Shown: positions 11,369-21,850 of the stretch, piece by piece | Layout: every line of letters starts with the position of its first letter | How positions within the stretch are numbered: position 1 is the first letter of the stretch | NCBI RefSeq assembly: GCF_905171765.1 | Contig: NC_053391.1 | Location: 267,456,377-267,520,376, forward strand | DNA from: Bufo bufo | Lineage: Eukaryota > Chordata > Amphibia > Anura > Bufonidae | Length of the DNA stretch: 64,000 nt | Direction: 5' to 3' | Notes under the pieces: generated by a model | The model's input: the letters and a program-made list of their open reading frames with translations, nothing else | Database searches by the model: none | Told to the model about the DNA's origin: nothing | Program-made: the position numbers and the translations under genes

Positions 11369-11655
11369 TAGGATATAATATCTAATGATGTCAATCACTC
11401 TCTTTCCATTCACTGAAGATAAACTAAAACTCAGCATATTTCTACTCCAATGTCTTATCTGAATAAATACTTTTCATTAGACCTTGTGAAACCTTCCCAC
11501 AAAAGCAGACTTGGGTAAACACTTTGGTACAGATTGTTAACCTAAAGTTAGTAATTCTGAGTTCAAAAGATCCTGAACTCATCCTGTCCTTTCAAAGTAA
11601 GACAAAATGGTAGTTATACAGCACATATATCAGGATATCAAAGTCTATATATATA

Positions 11656-13306
11656 CAGCCAGGTCCATAAATATTGGGACGGCGACACAATTCTAACATT
11701 TTTGGCTCTATACACCACCACAATGGATTTTAAATTAAACAAACAATATGTGCTTTAACTGCAGACTGTCAGCTTTAATTTGAGGGTATTTATATCCAAA
11801 TCAGGTGAACGGTGTAGGAATTACAACAGTTTGCATATGTGCCTCCCACTTGTTAAGGGACCAAAAGTAATGGGACAGAATAATAATCATAAATCAAACT
11901 TTCACTTTTTGATACTTGGTTGCAAATCCTTTGCAGTCAATTAGAGCCTGTAGTCTGGAACGCATAGACATCACCAGATGCTGGGTTTCATCCCTGGTGA
12001 TGCCCTGCCAGGCTTCTACTGCAACTGTCTTCAGTTCCTGCTTGTTCTTGGGGCATTTCCCCTTCAGTTTTGTCTTCAGCAAGTGAAATGCATGCTCAAT
12101 CGGATTCAGGTCAGGTGATTGTCTTGGCCATTGCATAACATTCCACTTCTTTCCCTTCAAAAACTCTTTGGTTGCTTTTGCAGTATGCTTTGGGTCATTG
12201 TCCATCTGTTATGTGAAGCGCCGTCCAATGAGTTCTGAAGCATTTGGCTGAATATGTGCAGATAATATTGCCAGAAACACTTCAGAATTCATCATGCTGC
12301 TTTTGTCAGCAGTCACATCATCAATAAATAGAAGAAAAACCAGTCCCATTGGCAGCCATACATGCCCACGGCATGACACTACCACCACCATGCTTCACTG
12401 ATGAGGTGGTATGCTTAGGATCATGAGCAGTTCCTTTCCTTCCCCATACTCTTCTCTTCCCATCACTCTGGTACAAGTTGATCTTGGTCTCATCTGTCCA
12501 TAGGATGTTGTTCCAGAACTTTGAAAGCTTTTCTAGATGTCGTTTGGCAAACTCTAATCTGGCCTTCCTGTTTTTGAGGCTCACCAATGGTTTACATCTT
12601 GTGGTGAACCCTCTGTATTCCCTCTGGGGAAGTCTTCTCTTGATTGTTGACTTGGACACACATACACCTACCTCCTGGAGAGTGTTCTTGATCTGGCCAA
12701 CTATTGTGAATGGTGTTTTCTTCACCAGGGAAAGAATTCTTCGGTCATCCACTACAGTTGTTTTCCGTGGTCTTCCGGGTCTTTTGGTGTTGCTGAGCTC
12801 ACCGGTGCGTTCCTTTTTTTAAAAAAATGTTCCAAACAGTTGTTTTGGCCACGCCTAATGTTTTTGCTATCTCTGTGATGGGTTTGTTTTGTTTTTTCAG
12901 CCTAATGATGGCTTGCCTCACTGATAGTGACAGCTCTTTGGATCTCATCTTGAGAGTTGACAGCAACAGATTCCAAATGCAAATAGCACACTTGAAATTA
13001 ACTCTGGACCTTTCATCTGCTCATTGTAATTGGGATAATGAGGGAATAACACACACCTGGCCATGGAACAGCTGAGAAGCAGATTGTCCTATTACTTTTG
13101 GTCCCTCAACAAGTGGGAGGCACATATGCAAACTGTTGTAATTCCTACACCGTTCACCTGATTTGGATGTAGATACCCTCAAATTAAAGCTGATAGTCTG
13201 TGGTTAAAGCACATCTTGTTCGGTTCATTTCAAATCCATTGTGGTGGTGTATAGAGCCAAACATTTTAGAATTATGTCGACGACCGAATATTTATAGACC
13301 TGACTG
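11656..13306 (-). mobile_element. Tc1/mariner transposon with long inverted repeats (decayed)
   Basis: TA dinucleotides at 11654-11655 and 13307-13308 bound the element. The ends read CAGCCAGGTCCATAAATATT (left) and, reverse-complemented, CAGTCAGGTCTATAAATATT (right). Inverted similarity extends about 220 bp inward (11656-11880 against 13080-13306). A broken transposase lies between on the minus strand. Confidence 0.9.
11894..12948 (-). pseudogene. Tc1-like transposase, frameshifted
   Basis: From ATG at 12948 the product starts MRSKELSLSVRQAIIRLKKQ, a helix-turn-helix, followed by the GRPRK hook. The catalytic domain includes WTDETK (first Asp), DNDPKH (second Asp, near 12205) and NPIEHAF (Glu), with 34 residues between the second Asp and Glu, so DD34E. 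Damage: a frameshift in an A/T run near 12825, a second near 12330, and an in-frame TAA just before the second catalytic Asp (about 12209). Family length (about 340 residues) fits once these are ignored. It is not functional as it stands. Confidence 0.9.
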
Positions 13307-13329
13307 TATATGATGAATTATTTTATATT

Positions 13330-13800
13330 CAAAAGTTCTGACAAACGGAGCAGAAGAACAGAAAGGCTGAACGCTGATATGAACTCAGCCTAATACAACC
13401 ATCTGCATCCGTTATGAACGGATCCGGTTTTATTATCTTTAATATAGCCAAGACAAATCGGTCATGAACTCCATTGAAAGTCAATGGAGGACGGATCCGT
13501 TTTCTACTGTGTCAGATAGTGTCAGAGAAAACTGATCCGTCCCCATTGACTTGCATTGTGGGTCATGACGGGTTTGCTCCGCATCCCAGGATGGAAAGCA
13601 AACTGCAGCAGGCTGCGTTTTGCTCTCCGGTATGAGAACAGAACAGAAGGCATTTTGGAGCATTCCGTTCTGTTCAGTTATGTTTTGTCCTCATTGACAA
13701 TGAATGGGGACAAAACTGAAGCGTTTTTTTCCGTTATTGAGACCCTATGACTGATCTCAATACCGGAAAATAGAAACACTAGTGTGAAAGTCGGCTTACA
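13330..13800. repeat. Interspersed repeat rich in GGACGGATCCGT hairpins
   Basis: Contains TCAATGGAGGACGGATCCGT near 13490, and then ACTGATCCGTCCCCATTGA in inverted orientation near 13535, plus further inverted words. Related hairpins recur at 37905-37990 in a Harbinger-like MITE, so this is probably a MITE-type repeat. Its exact ends are not resolved. Confidence 0.45.
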
Positions 13801-14545
13801 TGATAGAAGAATCAGTGAAATATGTTGCTTATAGTTATCGATTTCAATGGTGTCTCTGTCCCTCATATTTAGGTTTGTGGTTTTTGTTCATCTTTCCTTG
13901 ATTAATCCTGCAGTTATCTTTGCATTTTGTTGTATTGTTGCATTCGTTTTTTGAACGTCTATTTATGTAATCCCTTGTATTGTAAGGGTATTTTTAAGTA
14001 CTGATTGGTTCTGTCCCTTTAATTCTGTTCCCTTTTAGTATTACCATTCTGTGTAATGTAGTTCCCATCCCCCATTGTGCTGATAAGACCACATTCCTGA
14101 GTGATCTCAAAAACATGTGTGCTGCACACTGGAGGAGGGGATAACAGGTTTAAACTCTATTGAAGATGTAATTCTAGGTAGGGTATAAGTATTAATTTGC
14201 CCTATCTCTTGTACACCCTGGGGTGTCAATCATGTGCTACGACATGTCGATTGGAGTGCCACCCAATATTGCATGACCAGTGATGATTATTTACTTTTTA
14301 GTTTTTACCATTCTGTATGTGATTTCTCTTATATATAATCAAAATTAGTAAATATATATATTCACTTAGCCTGCATAAGCTTATTCATTCTCAAATCTCT
14401 TAAATTCACATTACATTATATTACTGAAGTGTTTTTTTTATGATAATTATGTTTTGTTAAATAAGTTATTTGTTTTATCAATATTTATGCTGCATAATCA
14501 ACTCTGTATATGATATACTTTTTTTTCACTTCTTTGCTGACCATC
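13801..14545. other. Unassigned non-coding stretch
   Basis: No ORF longer than about 60 codons, no paired terminal repeats and no recognised family. It is AT-rich after 14270. Confidence 0.35.
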
Positions 14546-14553
14546 CTCTAGAA

Positions 14554-14711
14554 CAGGGATCAGCAACCTTTGGCACTCAAGCTGTGGTGAAGCTACAACT
14601 CCCAGTATGCACACTTGCTTGGCTGTTCACAGAACTACCACAGAAGTGAATGGTGCATGCTGGGAGTTGTATTTTCACAACAGCCAGAGTGCCATAGGTT
14701 GCTGACCCCTT
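14554..14711. repeat. Short hAT-like MITE
   Basis: The left end CAGGGATCAGCAACCTTTGG and the right end GCTGACCCC pair as inverted repeats, with further inverted similarity inside (ACAACTCCCA against TGGGAGTTGT). The flanks CTCTAGAA (14546-14553) and CCCTAGAA (14712-14719) look like an 8-bp target duplication with one mismatch, which suits hAT. Confidence 0.65.
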
Positions 14712-14719
14712 CCCTAGAA

Positions 14720-15054
14720 CTTATGTGGTAATATTTAATTGTTCAATAATTATTATCATTTAATATTAATACTGTTAATAATGATTTTTCTGACATTGCG
14801 TTCTGTTCAGCTGCTGACTGATTCTGGGCACTTTGTACCACCCCATTGCCTGAACTTAAGTATTCTATAGTGTTTGTTAGTTATAGGGAGGGTCTGCATA
14901 TTATTTATGTCTACAAGCGCTGCCTGTTTATTGAACCTGATCTTCCACTACCTGCCCTAACCTCAGATTTGTTTTATGGATATGAGCAAACACTGCCTGC
15001 CCTGATCCTGAGCAGTATTTTAGTATAACAGTAAAAATACATAAAATTTGGAAT
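14720..15054. other. Unassigned AT-rich stretch
   Basis: No supported gene or terminal repeat pair was seen. Confidence 0.3.
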
Positions 15055-15216
15055 GTCTTCAGACCCGTTCACATTTTCCACATTTTCCACATTTTATTAT
15101 GTTGCGGCCTTGGCTAAAATAAAAAATAAAATCATGTTTTTTTCCCCCATCAATATGCACTCAGTACCACATACTGAGAAACTGAAGACAGAATATTCGA
15201 AACTTTTGCAAATTTA
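15055..15216. repeat. Tc1-like transposon terminal fragment
   Basis: The stretch TGTCTTCAGACCCGTTCACA followed by a CATTTTCCA repeat, a TTATGTTGCGGCC word and an AATTTATTAA end resembles the outer part of a widespread vertebrate Tc1 family. This is from memory of the family's terminal region. No transposase part remains, and the fragment is cut by the TTAA-bounded repeat at 15217. Confidence 0.5.
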
Positions 15217-16073
15217 TTAACCTCTTGAGGACCCTGCCATTTTTCACCTTAAGGACCAGGCCATTTTTAGCAAATCTGACATGTGTCATTTTATGTGGTG
15301 ATAACTTTAAAACACTTTTACTTATCCAGGCCATTCTGAGATTGTTTTCTAGTCACATATTGTACTTCATGACAGTAGTAAAATTGAGACAAAAAAATTA
15401 TATTTTATTTATTAAAAAAATTCAAAATTTACCAAAAATTCGGAAAAATTAGCAAATTTCCAAATTTAAATTTCTCTACTTTTATAATAGATAGTAATAC
15501 CTCCAAAAATAGTTATTACTTTACATTCCCCATATGTCTACTTCATGTTTGGATTATTTTGTGAATGGCATTTTATTTTTTGGGGATGTTAGAAGGCTTA
15601 GAAGTTTAGAAGCAAATCTTGAAAATTTCTCTGAAAATTTCTAAAACCCACTTTTTCAGGACCAGTTCGGGTCTCAAGTCACTTTGTGAGGCTTACATAA
15701 TAGAAACCACCCAAAAATGACCCCATTTTAAAAACTACACCCCTCAAGGTATTCAAAACTGATGTTACAAACGTTGTTATCCCTTTAGGTGTTCCACAAG
15801 AATTAATGGAAAATAGAGATAAAATTTCACTTTTTTGGCAGATTTTCCATTTGAATCCATCCGTTTCCAGTTACAAAGCAAGGGTTAACAGCCAAACAAA
15901 AGTCAATAGCAGCAGGGCGCAGAAGGAAAGGACTAGTTTTTTGACACCATGTCCCATTTGAAGCCCCCATGATGCACCCCTAGAGTAGAAACTTCAAAAA
16001 AGTGACCCCATTTTAGAAACTACACCCCTCAAGGTATACAAAACTGATTTTTACTAACTTTGTTAACCCTTTA

Positions 16074-16686
16074 TGTCGGGATTCGAACCCATGACCAGCC
16101 ACATCCCAGGCGGTAGCCCTGCTTATTAGGCTACCGTCCTCTCTGGACATTCTTCCCTGAAACCTATTATGTAACCTCAGTCTTGCCAAGCCTTGCTCAC
16201 CCTTGATTCCCCACACCTGGTACTCCCCTATATAAGTCCAGCCCCTTCACTCTAGCTTGCTGATTATTGAGCTCCTGAGCCTTGATCAAGCTTCTCCTCA
16301 TCTGCTGCTCTTGCTACTACTGGAAGTCCACTGCTGACCAGGAATTGCCTACCGACTATTCTTCTGCTTTGTCCCTACCTACTGAACTGCTACCACCGTT
16401 GCTATCCGGATTGTCTGACCACGCTTACTGCCTCCTGCCCTGACCCACCGCCTGCCTACCGACTACTCTTCTGCTTTGTCCCTACCTACTGAACTGCTAC
16501 CACCGTTGCCATCCGGATTGTCTGATCACGCTTACTGCCGCCTGCCCTGACCCACCGCCTGCCTACCGACTACGCCTCTGCCAGACTTCCTGCACCTACT
16601 ACCTGCCTGCGGTCCTTGCCACTGGGCTCCACTCCTACCTCCAGCCACCGGTCCTTTGACTCAGGTGAGCCTGTAGGACTGTTACA
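16074..16686 (+). repeat. Gypsy1 5' LTR
   Basis: TG...CA-type ends. A TATA box (TATATAAG, about 16229) sits about 30 bp before GCTGATTATT (16259-16268), the predicted RNA start. A 107-bp tandem duplication fills the downstream part: units start at 16351 and 16458, with a partial third at 16565. The LTR's first 70 bp read in reverse contain GGTTCGAATCCC, a tRNA T-arm/B-box-like word. Confidence 0.9.
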
Positions 16687-16687
16687 G

Positions 16688-16697
16688 AATAATCAGC
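16688..16697 (+). promoter_or_regulatory. Gypsy1 self-priming primer-binding site
   Basis: AATAATCAGC, one base after the 5' LTR, is exactly complementary to GCTGATTATT at 16259-16268, which is about 30 bp downstream of the TATA box and so near the RNA 5' end. This is the arrangement of Tf1/sushi-type self-primed retrotransposons. No tRNA-type primer site was recognised. Confidence 0.75.
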
Positions 16698-16703
16698 CAC
16701 ACT

Positions 16704-17409
16704 ATGGAGTCCGCAATGGCCACTCTGCGTAAGCAGGTCTCCGAACTTCAAGAATTTGCTACTACATATCAGGAGAAATTTGCCCAGTTCCAAGGCGTAG
16801 TCCAAAGCCAACAGAGGGAGATTATTGAACTACAGAGGCAACTCCTGGACGTCCGCGGCGCGCCCGCAGACACCCGCATGCCACACCCATCAAGATAGAG
16901 CGGTGACAGACGCCAGTATCGGGGGTTTCTAAACCAATCCCGCATCTATTTTCAGATGTACCCGGCCCCCTTCACCACCGAGAAAAAGAAGGTGCTATTT
17001 GTGGTCAATCTCCTGACAGGTGAAGCATTAGCATGGGCATCACCATACTTGGAGACTAACAGTCAGCTCCTGGACAACCTAAACGACTTCATCACCGCCA
17101 TGAGCCAAGTCTTCGATGACCCCAACCGCTGTGCGACAGCCGAGGCGTGACTACATGGTCTGCGGCAAGGAAGACGCTCCGTCGCCGAATACACCGCCGA
17201 GTTTCGCCGTTGGGTCACGGATACCACCTGGAACCCAGCGGCACAGAGAAGCCAATTCCGGCGAGGCCTGTCGGAATTAATAAAGGACGAACTCGCCAGA
17301 GTTGAGGCCCCGGACGATCTGGATGACTTCATTCAGTTATGCATCCGGATAGATCAAAGACTCTCCGAGAGGAAGGAAGAAAGACTCTGGTCCTTAGACC
17401 ACAGACCCA
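16704..17409 (+). pseudogene. gag: Gypsy1 gag, N-terminal and capsid-like part
   Basis: The frame opens 17 bp after the LTR with MESAMATLRKQVSELQEFAT, a coiled-coil-like start. It continues in the same frame through two in-frame stops, TAG at about 16896 and TGA at 17148, into the retrotransposon gag core (LTGEALAWASPYLE, then SVAEYTAEFRRW, then RIDQRLSER). Gag forms the particle that packages element RNA. Both stops look like single-base changes of arginine codons. The frame is then split by a 311-bp insertion at 17410, beyond which the gag tail and zinc knuckle continue. Confidence 0.85.
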
Positions 17410-17720
17410 TATCCGGCCAGAAGAAGCGCTATTCCAGCGCGAAACGGCCGTCGCCGCCGACGCACACTGTGGCCATCCCGCCCCCCCTGCTTGCGCATGA
17501 TGCTCGATCTCCAATAAACAGCTAACAGCATTCAGAAGTTTGGTGAGTGCCGCGTCTCTCTCTCAACTTTCATTGACTTACCGCTTAACTACGCTGAGCA
17601 CCACCTCCTGCTGTGTACCTTACCACGGCTGCCTCCCCAGGTCCTGGCACGGACGTACTCAGACAAAAGGTGTTTGCCGTAGTGCCGCTGTATCTTCCTT
17701 TCCCTGCTCCTTTGCTTGAA
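17410..17720 (+). mobile_element. 311-bp insertion in Gypsy1 gag, PLE terminal-region-like, with 18-bp target duplication
   Basis: CCTTAGACCACAGACCCA occurs at 17392-17409 and again at 17721-17738; removing the insertion and one copy reconnects gag in frame. The insert begins with a hammerhead-like fold (17414-17456) and carries AATAAA (about 17513) followed by TTTGGTGAGTGCC. The same order, hammerhead then AATAAA then a GGAGTGC-type word, is seen in the PLE terminal region on the minus strand at 24500-24606. It is probably a short retroposed PLE or retrozyme-like sequence; this identity is inference. Confidence 0.6.
17414..17456 (+). ncRNA. Hammerhead-like motif at the start of the 311-bp insertion
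   Basis: Stem I CGGC (17414-17417) pairs with GCCG (17453-17456). Core CAGAAGA has one change from CUGANGA (U4 to A). Stem II GCGCT/AGCGC is perfect around ATTCC; GAAA follows at 17441-17444, then the self-complementary CGGCCG and the cleavage triplet GTC. The U4 change would probably impair activity. Confidence 0.5.
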
Positions 17721-17738
17721 CCTTAGACCACAGACCCA

Positions 17739-19388
17739 CTTACTCCTTCTCTTCCACCGCCCAGCGCGACCCCCAGTCAGTAACTGAACCTATGCAGGTC
17801 GACGCTCTACGTAGGTCTCTATCCACAGCTGAGAAGGAGAGAAGGCTGGCCGAAAACCTCTGCCTCTATTGTGGGGAGCCGGGTCATTTTGCCATCAAAT
17901 GTCCTCATAAGATCCGAAAGACTATTGCCGTCACGGAGCTAAAGGAGCAACCACAGACTCCAACCCCGCCAGCAGCCCCTGAAAATAACAACACGGCGGC
18001 TCATGGATCCCACTTCATCGTCCCAATCCTCATTGACATTGAGGGGCGACAACTCCCCTGTTCAGCGATGTTAGACTCCGGGGCGGGAGGCAACTTCATG
18101 GACCTAACCTTTGCCCGCGAAAAGAACATTCCACTGACAATCAAGGCAGCCCCCGTTGACCTGGAAACCGTTGACGGATCCCCACTCTCCTCGGGGCCGG
18201 CCACTCATGAGACCACCGAACTACAACTCCTCATAGAACCAGATCACCGTGAAAAGATCCACTTCTCTCTGATTGCCTCCCCAAAGTTCCCAGTGATCTT
18301 GGGCATTCCATGGTTGGCCACCCACAACCCCTCGGTGGACTGGGAAACTCGCTGCATACGATTCCCGTCCGAGTTCTGCTCGCTAAATTTCTCCCACAAA
18401 CCCGTCCTTCCACCCGAAGACACCACCATCTCAAAACTATCCATCAAGGATCTGCTACCCCCTTAATACCGCGAGTTCCAGGATGTCTGCGACAAGAAAA
18501 ACGCAGACAAGCTGCCACCACACCGACCCTACGACTGCCCTATAGAACTGTTGCCCGGGGCCGAAATACCTTTTGGCAGTATCTACTCCCTCTCAGAGCC
18601 TGAACTCAAGGCTCTGAAAGAGTACCTGGACGAGGACCTGAGGAAGGGGTTCATCCGGCCCTCCACCTCCCCCGCGGGAGCCCCCTTTTTCTTCGTAGAG
18701 AAAAAAGACTCCTCCCTGCGTCCCTGCATAGACTACAGAAAGCTTAACAACATAACCGTAAAAGAACGGTACCCGCTCCCACTGATTTCAGAACTCCTTG
18801 AGAGACTCCGGGCAGAGAAGATCTTCACTAAACTCGACCTTCGAGGGGCCTACAACCTCGTCCGAATCCGCCCTGGGGACGAATGGAAGACCGCCTTCCG
18901 GACACGTTATGGTCATTTAGAGTACCTGGTCATGCCTTTCGGACTCTGCAATGCTCCCGCCACCTTCCAGCACTTCATTAACGACATCCTCAGGGACATG
19001 CTGGATCTGTTTCTAATCGTTTACCTGGACGACATCTTGATCTTCTCTGAAGACCTCGAGCAGCACCGCGAACACGTCCGCAGGGTACTGCAGAGACTCC
19101 GACAGAACTCTCTCTATATCAAGCTAGAGAAATGCGAGTTTGAGCGAACCACCACTCAGTTCCTCGGATACATCATCTCCCCAGAGGGCCTAAGTATGGA
19201 CCCGGGGAAGGTCCAAGCTATGATGAACTGGCCCGTTCCGAAAAACGAGAAGGAGATACAAAGATTCATTGGCTTCGCCAACTTCTATCTGAAGTTTATC
19301 CGAAACTTCTCCAAGGTCATAGCACCAATCACCCAACTCACCAAGAAGGCAGTCCCCTTCTCCTGGACACCTCCTGGCCTTCACCAAG
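17739..19388 (+). pseudogene. pol: Gypsy1 gag tail, protease and reverse transcriptase
   Basis: After the insertion the frame holds a CCHC zinc knuckle (CLYCGEPGHFAIKC, about 17862), an aspartic protease site (LDSGAGG, about 18073), and after an in-frame TAA at 18464 the RT. RT words include [26 protein letters not shown] and the catalytic VYLDDILIF (about 19020). Protease matures Gag-Pol and RT copies the RNA. The stretch from 17792 to 19380 is one frame apart from that stop. A frameshift near 19380 moves the rest into another frame. Confidence 0.9.
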
Positions 19389-21131
19389 TTGAAACTCCTC
19401 TTCACTTCTGCCCCAATCCTAATCCACCCGAACCCCGAGCTCCCATTTACAGTTGAAGTGGATGCATCAGACTCCGCGGTGGGGGCAGTTTTGTCACAAT
19501 GGACAGGGGAGAAAAAAAACGGCAAGGCTGACACCCTCTCCAGAATGTTTTCCGAGCCCTCACAGAGTAACAAGGGCCAAAATAACATCTTACCCGAGAG
19601 AAGGGTCGTAGGGGCCACCTACTCTAAAGAACTCCTGGGCACAATCAAAGAAGGATACGAAAATGACCCCTTCCTCGCCCACCCCACAGGGAATATCAGC
19701 CTTACGTTTAAGAACGGTCATTGGTTTCATCAGGACCTACAACTATATGTACCAGAAATCGAACGGCTCGAAGTGCTCAAACTCAACCATGACTCCAAGC
19801 TGGCCGGCCATTTTGGCACAAGAAAGACCCAGGAGCTTCTCTCCCACTCCTTCTGGTGGCCAACATATAAGTAGGACATCAAGAGGTACATCTCCTCATG
19901 CGCGGTCTGTGCCTGCAATAAGACTCCTCGTTCCTCTCCCGTGGGTCTGTTACAACCCCTCCCTATTCCCTCCCGCCCCTGGGGCTCGATCTCCATGGAC
20001 TTTGTGGTAGACCTTCCTCCTTCAAAAGGGATGAACACCATCCTGGTCGTGGTCGACCGTCTCACCAAGATGGCCCATTTCATCCCCTATAAAGGCATAC
20101 CCACCGCCAAACAGACGGCCGATCTAATTCTCAGAGAGGTCTTCAGGCTGCATGGGATTCCGGACGACGTGGTCTCCGACCGAGGCGTACAATTTGCCTC
20201 AAAGTTCTGGAAGAACTTCTGCCTGGTGCTCGGCGTTAAAGTGAACCTGTCCTCCGCTTTCCACCCTCAGTCAAACGGGCAGACTGAGAGAACTAATCAG
20301 ACCCTAGAGCAGTACCTACGCTGTTTCAGCTCCCACCTGCAGGATGACTGGCTTGACCATCTCCCCACGGCCGAGTTCGCCTACAACAATGCTGAGCCCA
20401 GCTCAACCAAGCACAGCCCCTTCTTTGCTAACACAGGCTCGCACCTGGTGTTCATTCCCCACCTGCCCGTCGCCTCCACCTTCCCAGCAGTGGCCGAACG
20501 CCTAACAACCCTACAGGAGGCAGAAAAGAACATTATAGACAACCTCCAGCTCGCCCAGAGGCGTTTTAAACAGGGAGCAGACAGACGTCGCAAACCCACC
20601 CCGGGCTTCCATGTGGGAGACAAGATGTGGCTGTCCACCAGGAACCTCAGATTGAAGGTCCCCTCCAAAAAGTTGGCCCAAAGATACATGGGTCCGTTCC
20701 GGATCACCGCACAAATCAACGAGGTCACGTTCAGGCTCGACCTTCCGGACTCCATTAGGGTGCACCCTGTTTTCCATTGCTCACTCCTCAAGCCATACGT
20801 GGAGAACACCTTCACAGGCCGCCACTCGCCCCCTCCACCACCCGTGAGGGTACAGGGTGAAGAAGAATACGTTGTCGCAAAGATCCTCGACTCCAGGATC
20901 CACCGGGGAAGACTACAATACCTAATTGGGTGGGAGGGTTACCCTCCCGAGGATAACTCCTGGGAGCCAGAAGAAAATGTCCACGCCCCCAGACTGGTAA
21001 AAGAGTTCCACCAACGGCACCCCGGTAAGCCTGCCCCTGCGGTGCCCGGAGGTCACCTTGGAAGGGGGGGAGTACTGTCGGGATTCGAACCCGTGACCAG
21101 CCACATCCCAGGCGGTAGCCCTGCTTACTAG
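19389..21131 (+). pseudogene. pol: Gypsy1 RNase H remnant, integrase and chromodomain
   Basis: The frame starts at the RNase H border ([18 protein letters not shown]) but jumps directly to [10 protein letters not shown], so most of RNase H, about 100 residues, is deleted. Integrase follows: the zinc-binding HHCC region ([12 protein letters not shown] to CAVCAC) contains one in-frame TAG at 19872, then the catalytic core with SMDFVVDLPP, VSDRGVQF and NGQTERTNQ supplying D, D and E. A chromodomain ends the protein (KILDSRIHRGRLQYLIGW, then DNSWEPEENV); it targets chromatin in chromoviruses. The frame runs 56 bp into the 3' LTR. A purine-rich tract precedes that LTR at about 21060-21072. Confidence 0.9.
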
Positions 21132-21692
21132 GCTACCGTCCTCTCTGGACATTCCTCCCTGAAACCTATTATGTAATCTCAGTCTTGCCAAGCCTTGCTC
21201 ATCACCCTTGATTCCCCACACCTGGTACTTCCCTATATAAGTCCAGCCCCTTGCACTCTAGCTTGCTGATTATTGAGCTCCTGAGCCTTGATCAAGCTTC
21301 TCCACATCTGCTGCTCTTGCTACTACTGGAAGTCCACTGCTGACCAGGAATTGCCTACCGACTACTCTTCTGCTTTGTCCCTACCTACTGAACTGCTACC
21401 ACCGTAGCCATCCGGATTGTCTGACCACGCTTACTGCCGCCTGCCCTGACCCACCGCCTGCCTACCGACTACTCTTCTGCTTTGTCCCTACCTACTGAAC
21501 TGCTACCACCGTTGCCATCCGGATTGTCTGATCACGCTTACTGCCGCCTGCCCTGACCCACCGCCTGCCTACCGACTACGCCTCTGCCAGACTTCCTGCA
21601 TCTACTACCTGCCTGCGGTCCTTGCCACTGGGCTCCACTCCTACCTCCAGCCAGCGGTCCTCTGACTTAGGTGAGCCTGTAGGACTGTTACA
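21076..21692 (+). repeat. Gypsy1 3' LTR
   Basis: Near-identical to the 5' LTR, with the same 107-bp internal duplication. It starts after GGAAGGGGGGAG (polypurine tract) plus TAC. Confidence 0.9.
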
Positions 21693-21850
21693 CTTTAGGT
21701 GTTCCACAAGAATTAATGGAAAATAGAGATGAAGTTTCAGAATTTCACTTTTTTGGCAGATTTTCCATTTTAATAAAAAAATTTCTGCTAACAAAGCAAG
21801 GGTTAACAGCCAAACGAAGCTCAATATTTATTGCCCTGATTCTTTAGTTT

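Larger units (their letters stand above)
16074..21692 (+). mobile_element. Gypsy1: chromodomain Gypsy/Ty3 LTR retrotransposon (defective)
   Basis: LTRs of about 613 and 617 bp (16074-16686, 21076-21692) begin TGTCGGGATT and end TTACA. They are flanked by CTTTA at 16069-16073 and 21693-21697, a clean 5-bp target duplication. The internal order is gag, zinc knuckle, protease, RT, a deleted RNase H, integrase, chromodomain. Stops, frameshifts, a 311-bp insertion and an RNase H deletion make it inactive. Confidence 0.95.
15217..21850. repeat. TTAA-bounded piggyBac-type repeat with internal tandem units, host of Gypsy1
   Basis: It starts TTAACCTCTTGAGGACCCTG. Internal units recur: CCCCATTTTAAAAACTACAC at about 15721 and CCCCATTTTAGAAACTACAC at about 16007, each followed by the words GGTATTCAAAACTGAT and CCCTTTAGGTGTTCCACAAG. 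Gypsy1 sits inside the second unit at CCCTTTA, and the unit resumes at 21693. The right end is not clear and fades near 21850. piggyBac-derived origin is inferred from the TTAA start and similarity to the left end of the element at 1449. Confidence 0.5.

Noticed and set aside
16074..16145. A genuine tRNA gene on the minus strand
   Set aside because: The B-box-like word is good, but no convincing 7-bp acceptor stem or anticodon arm forms and it is present in both LTRs; kept only as a tRNA-like observation.
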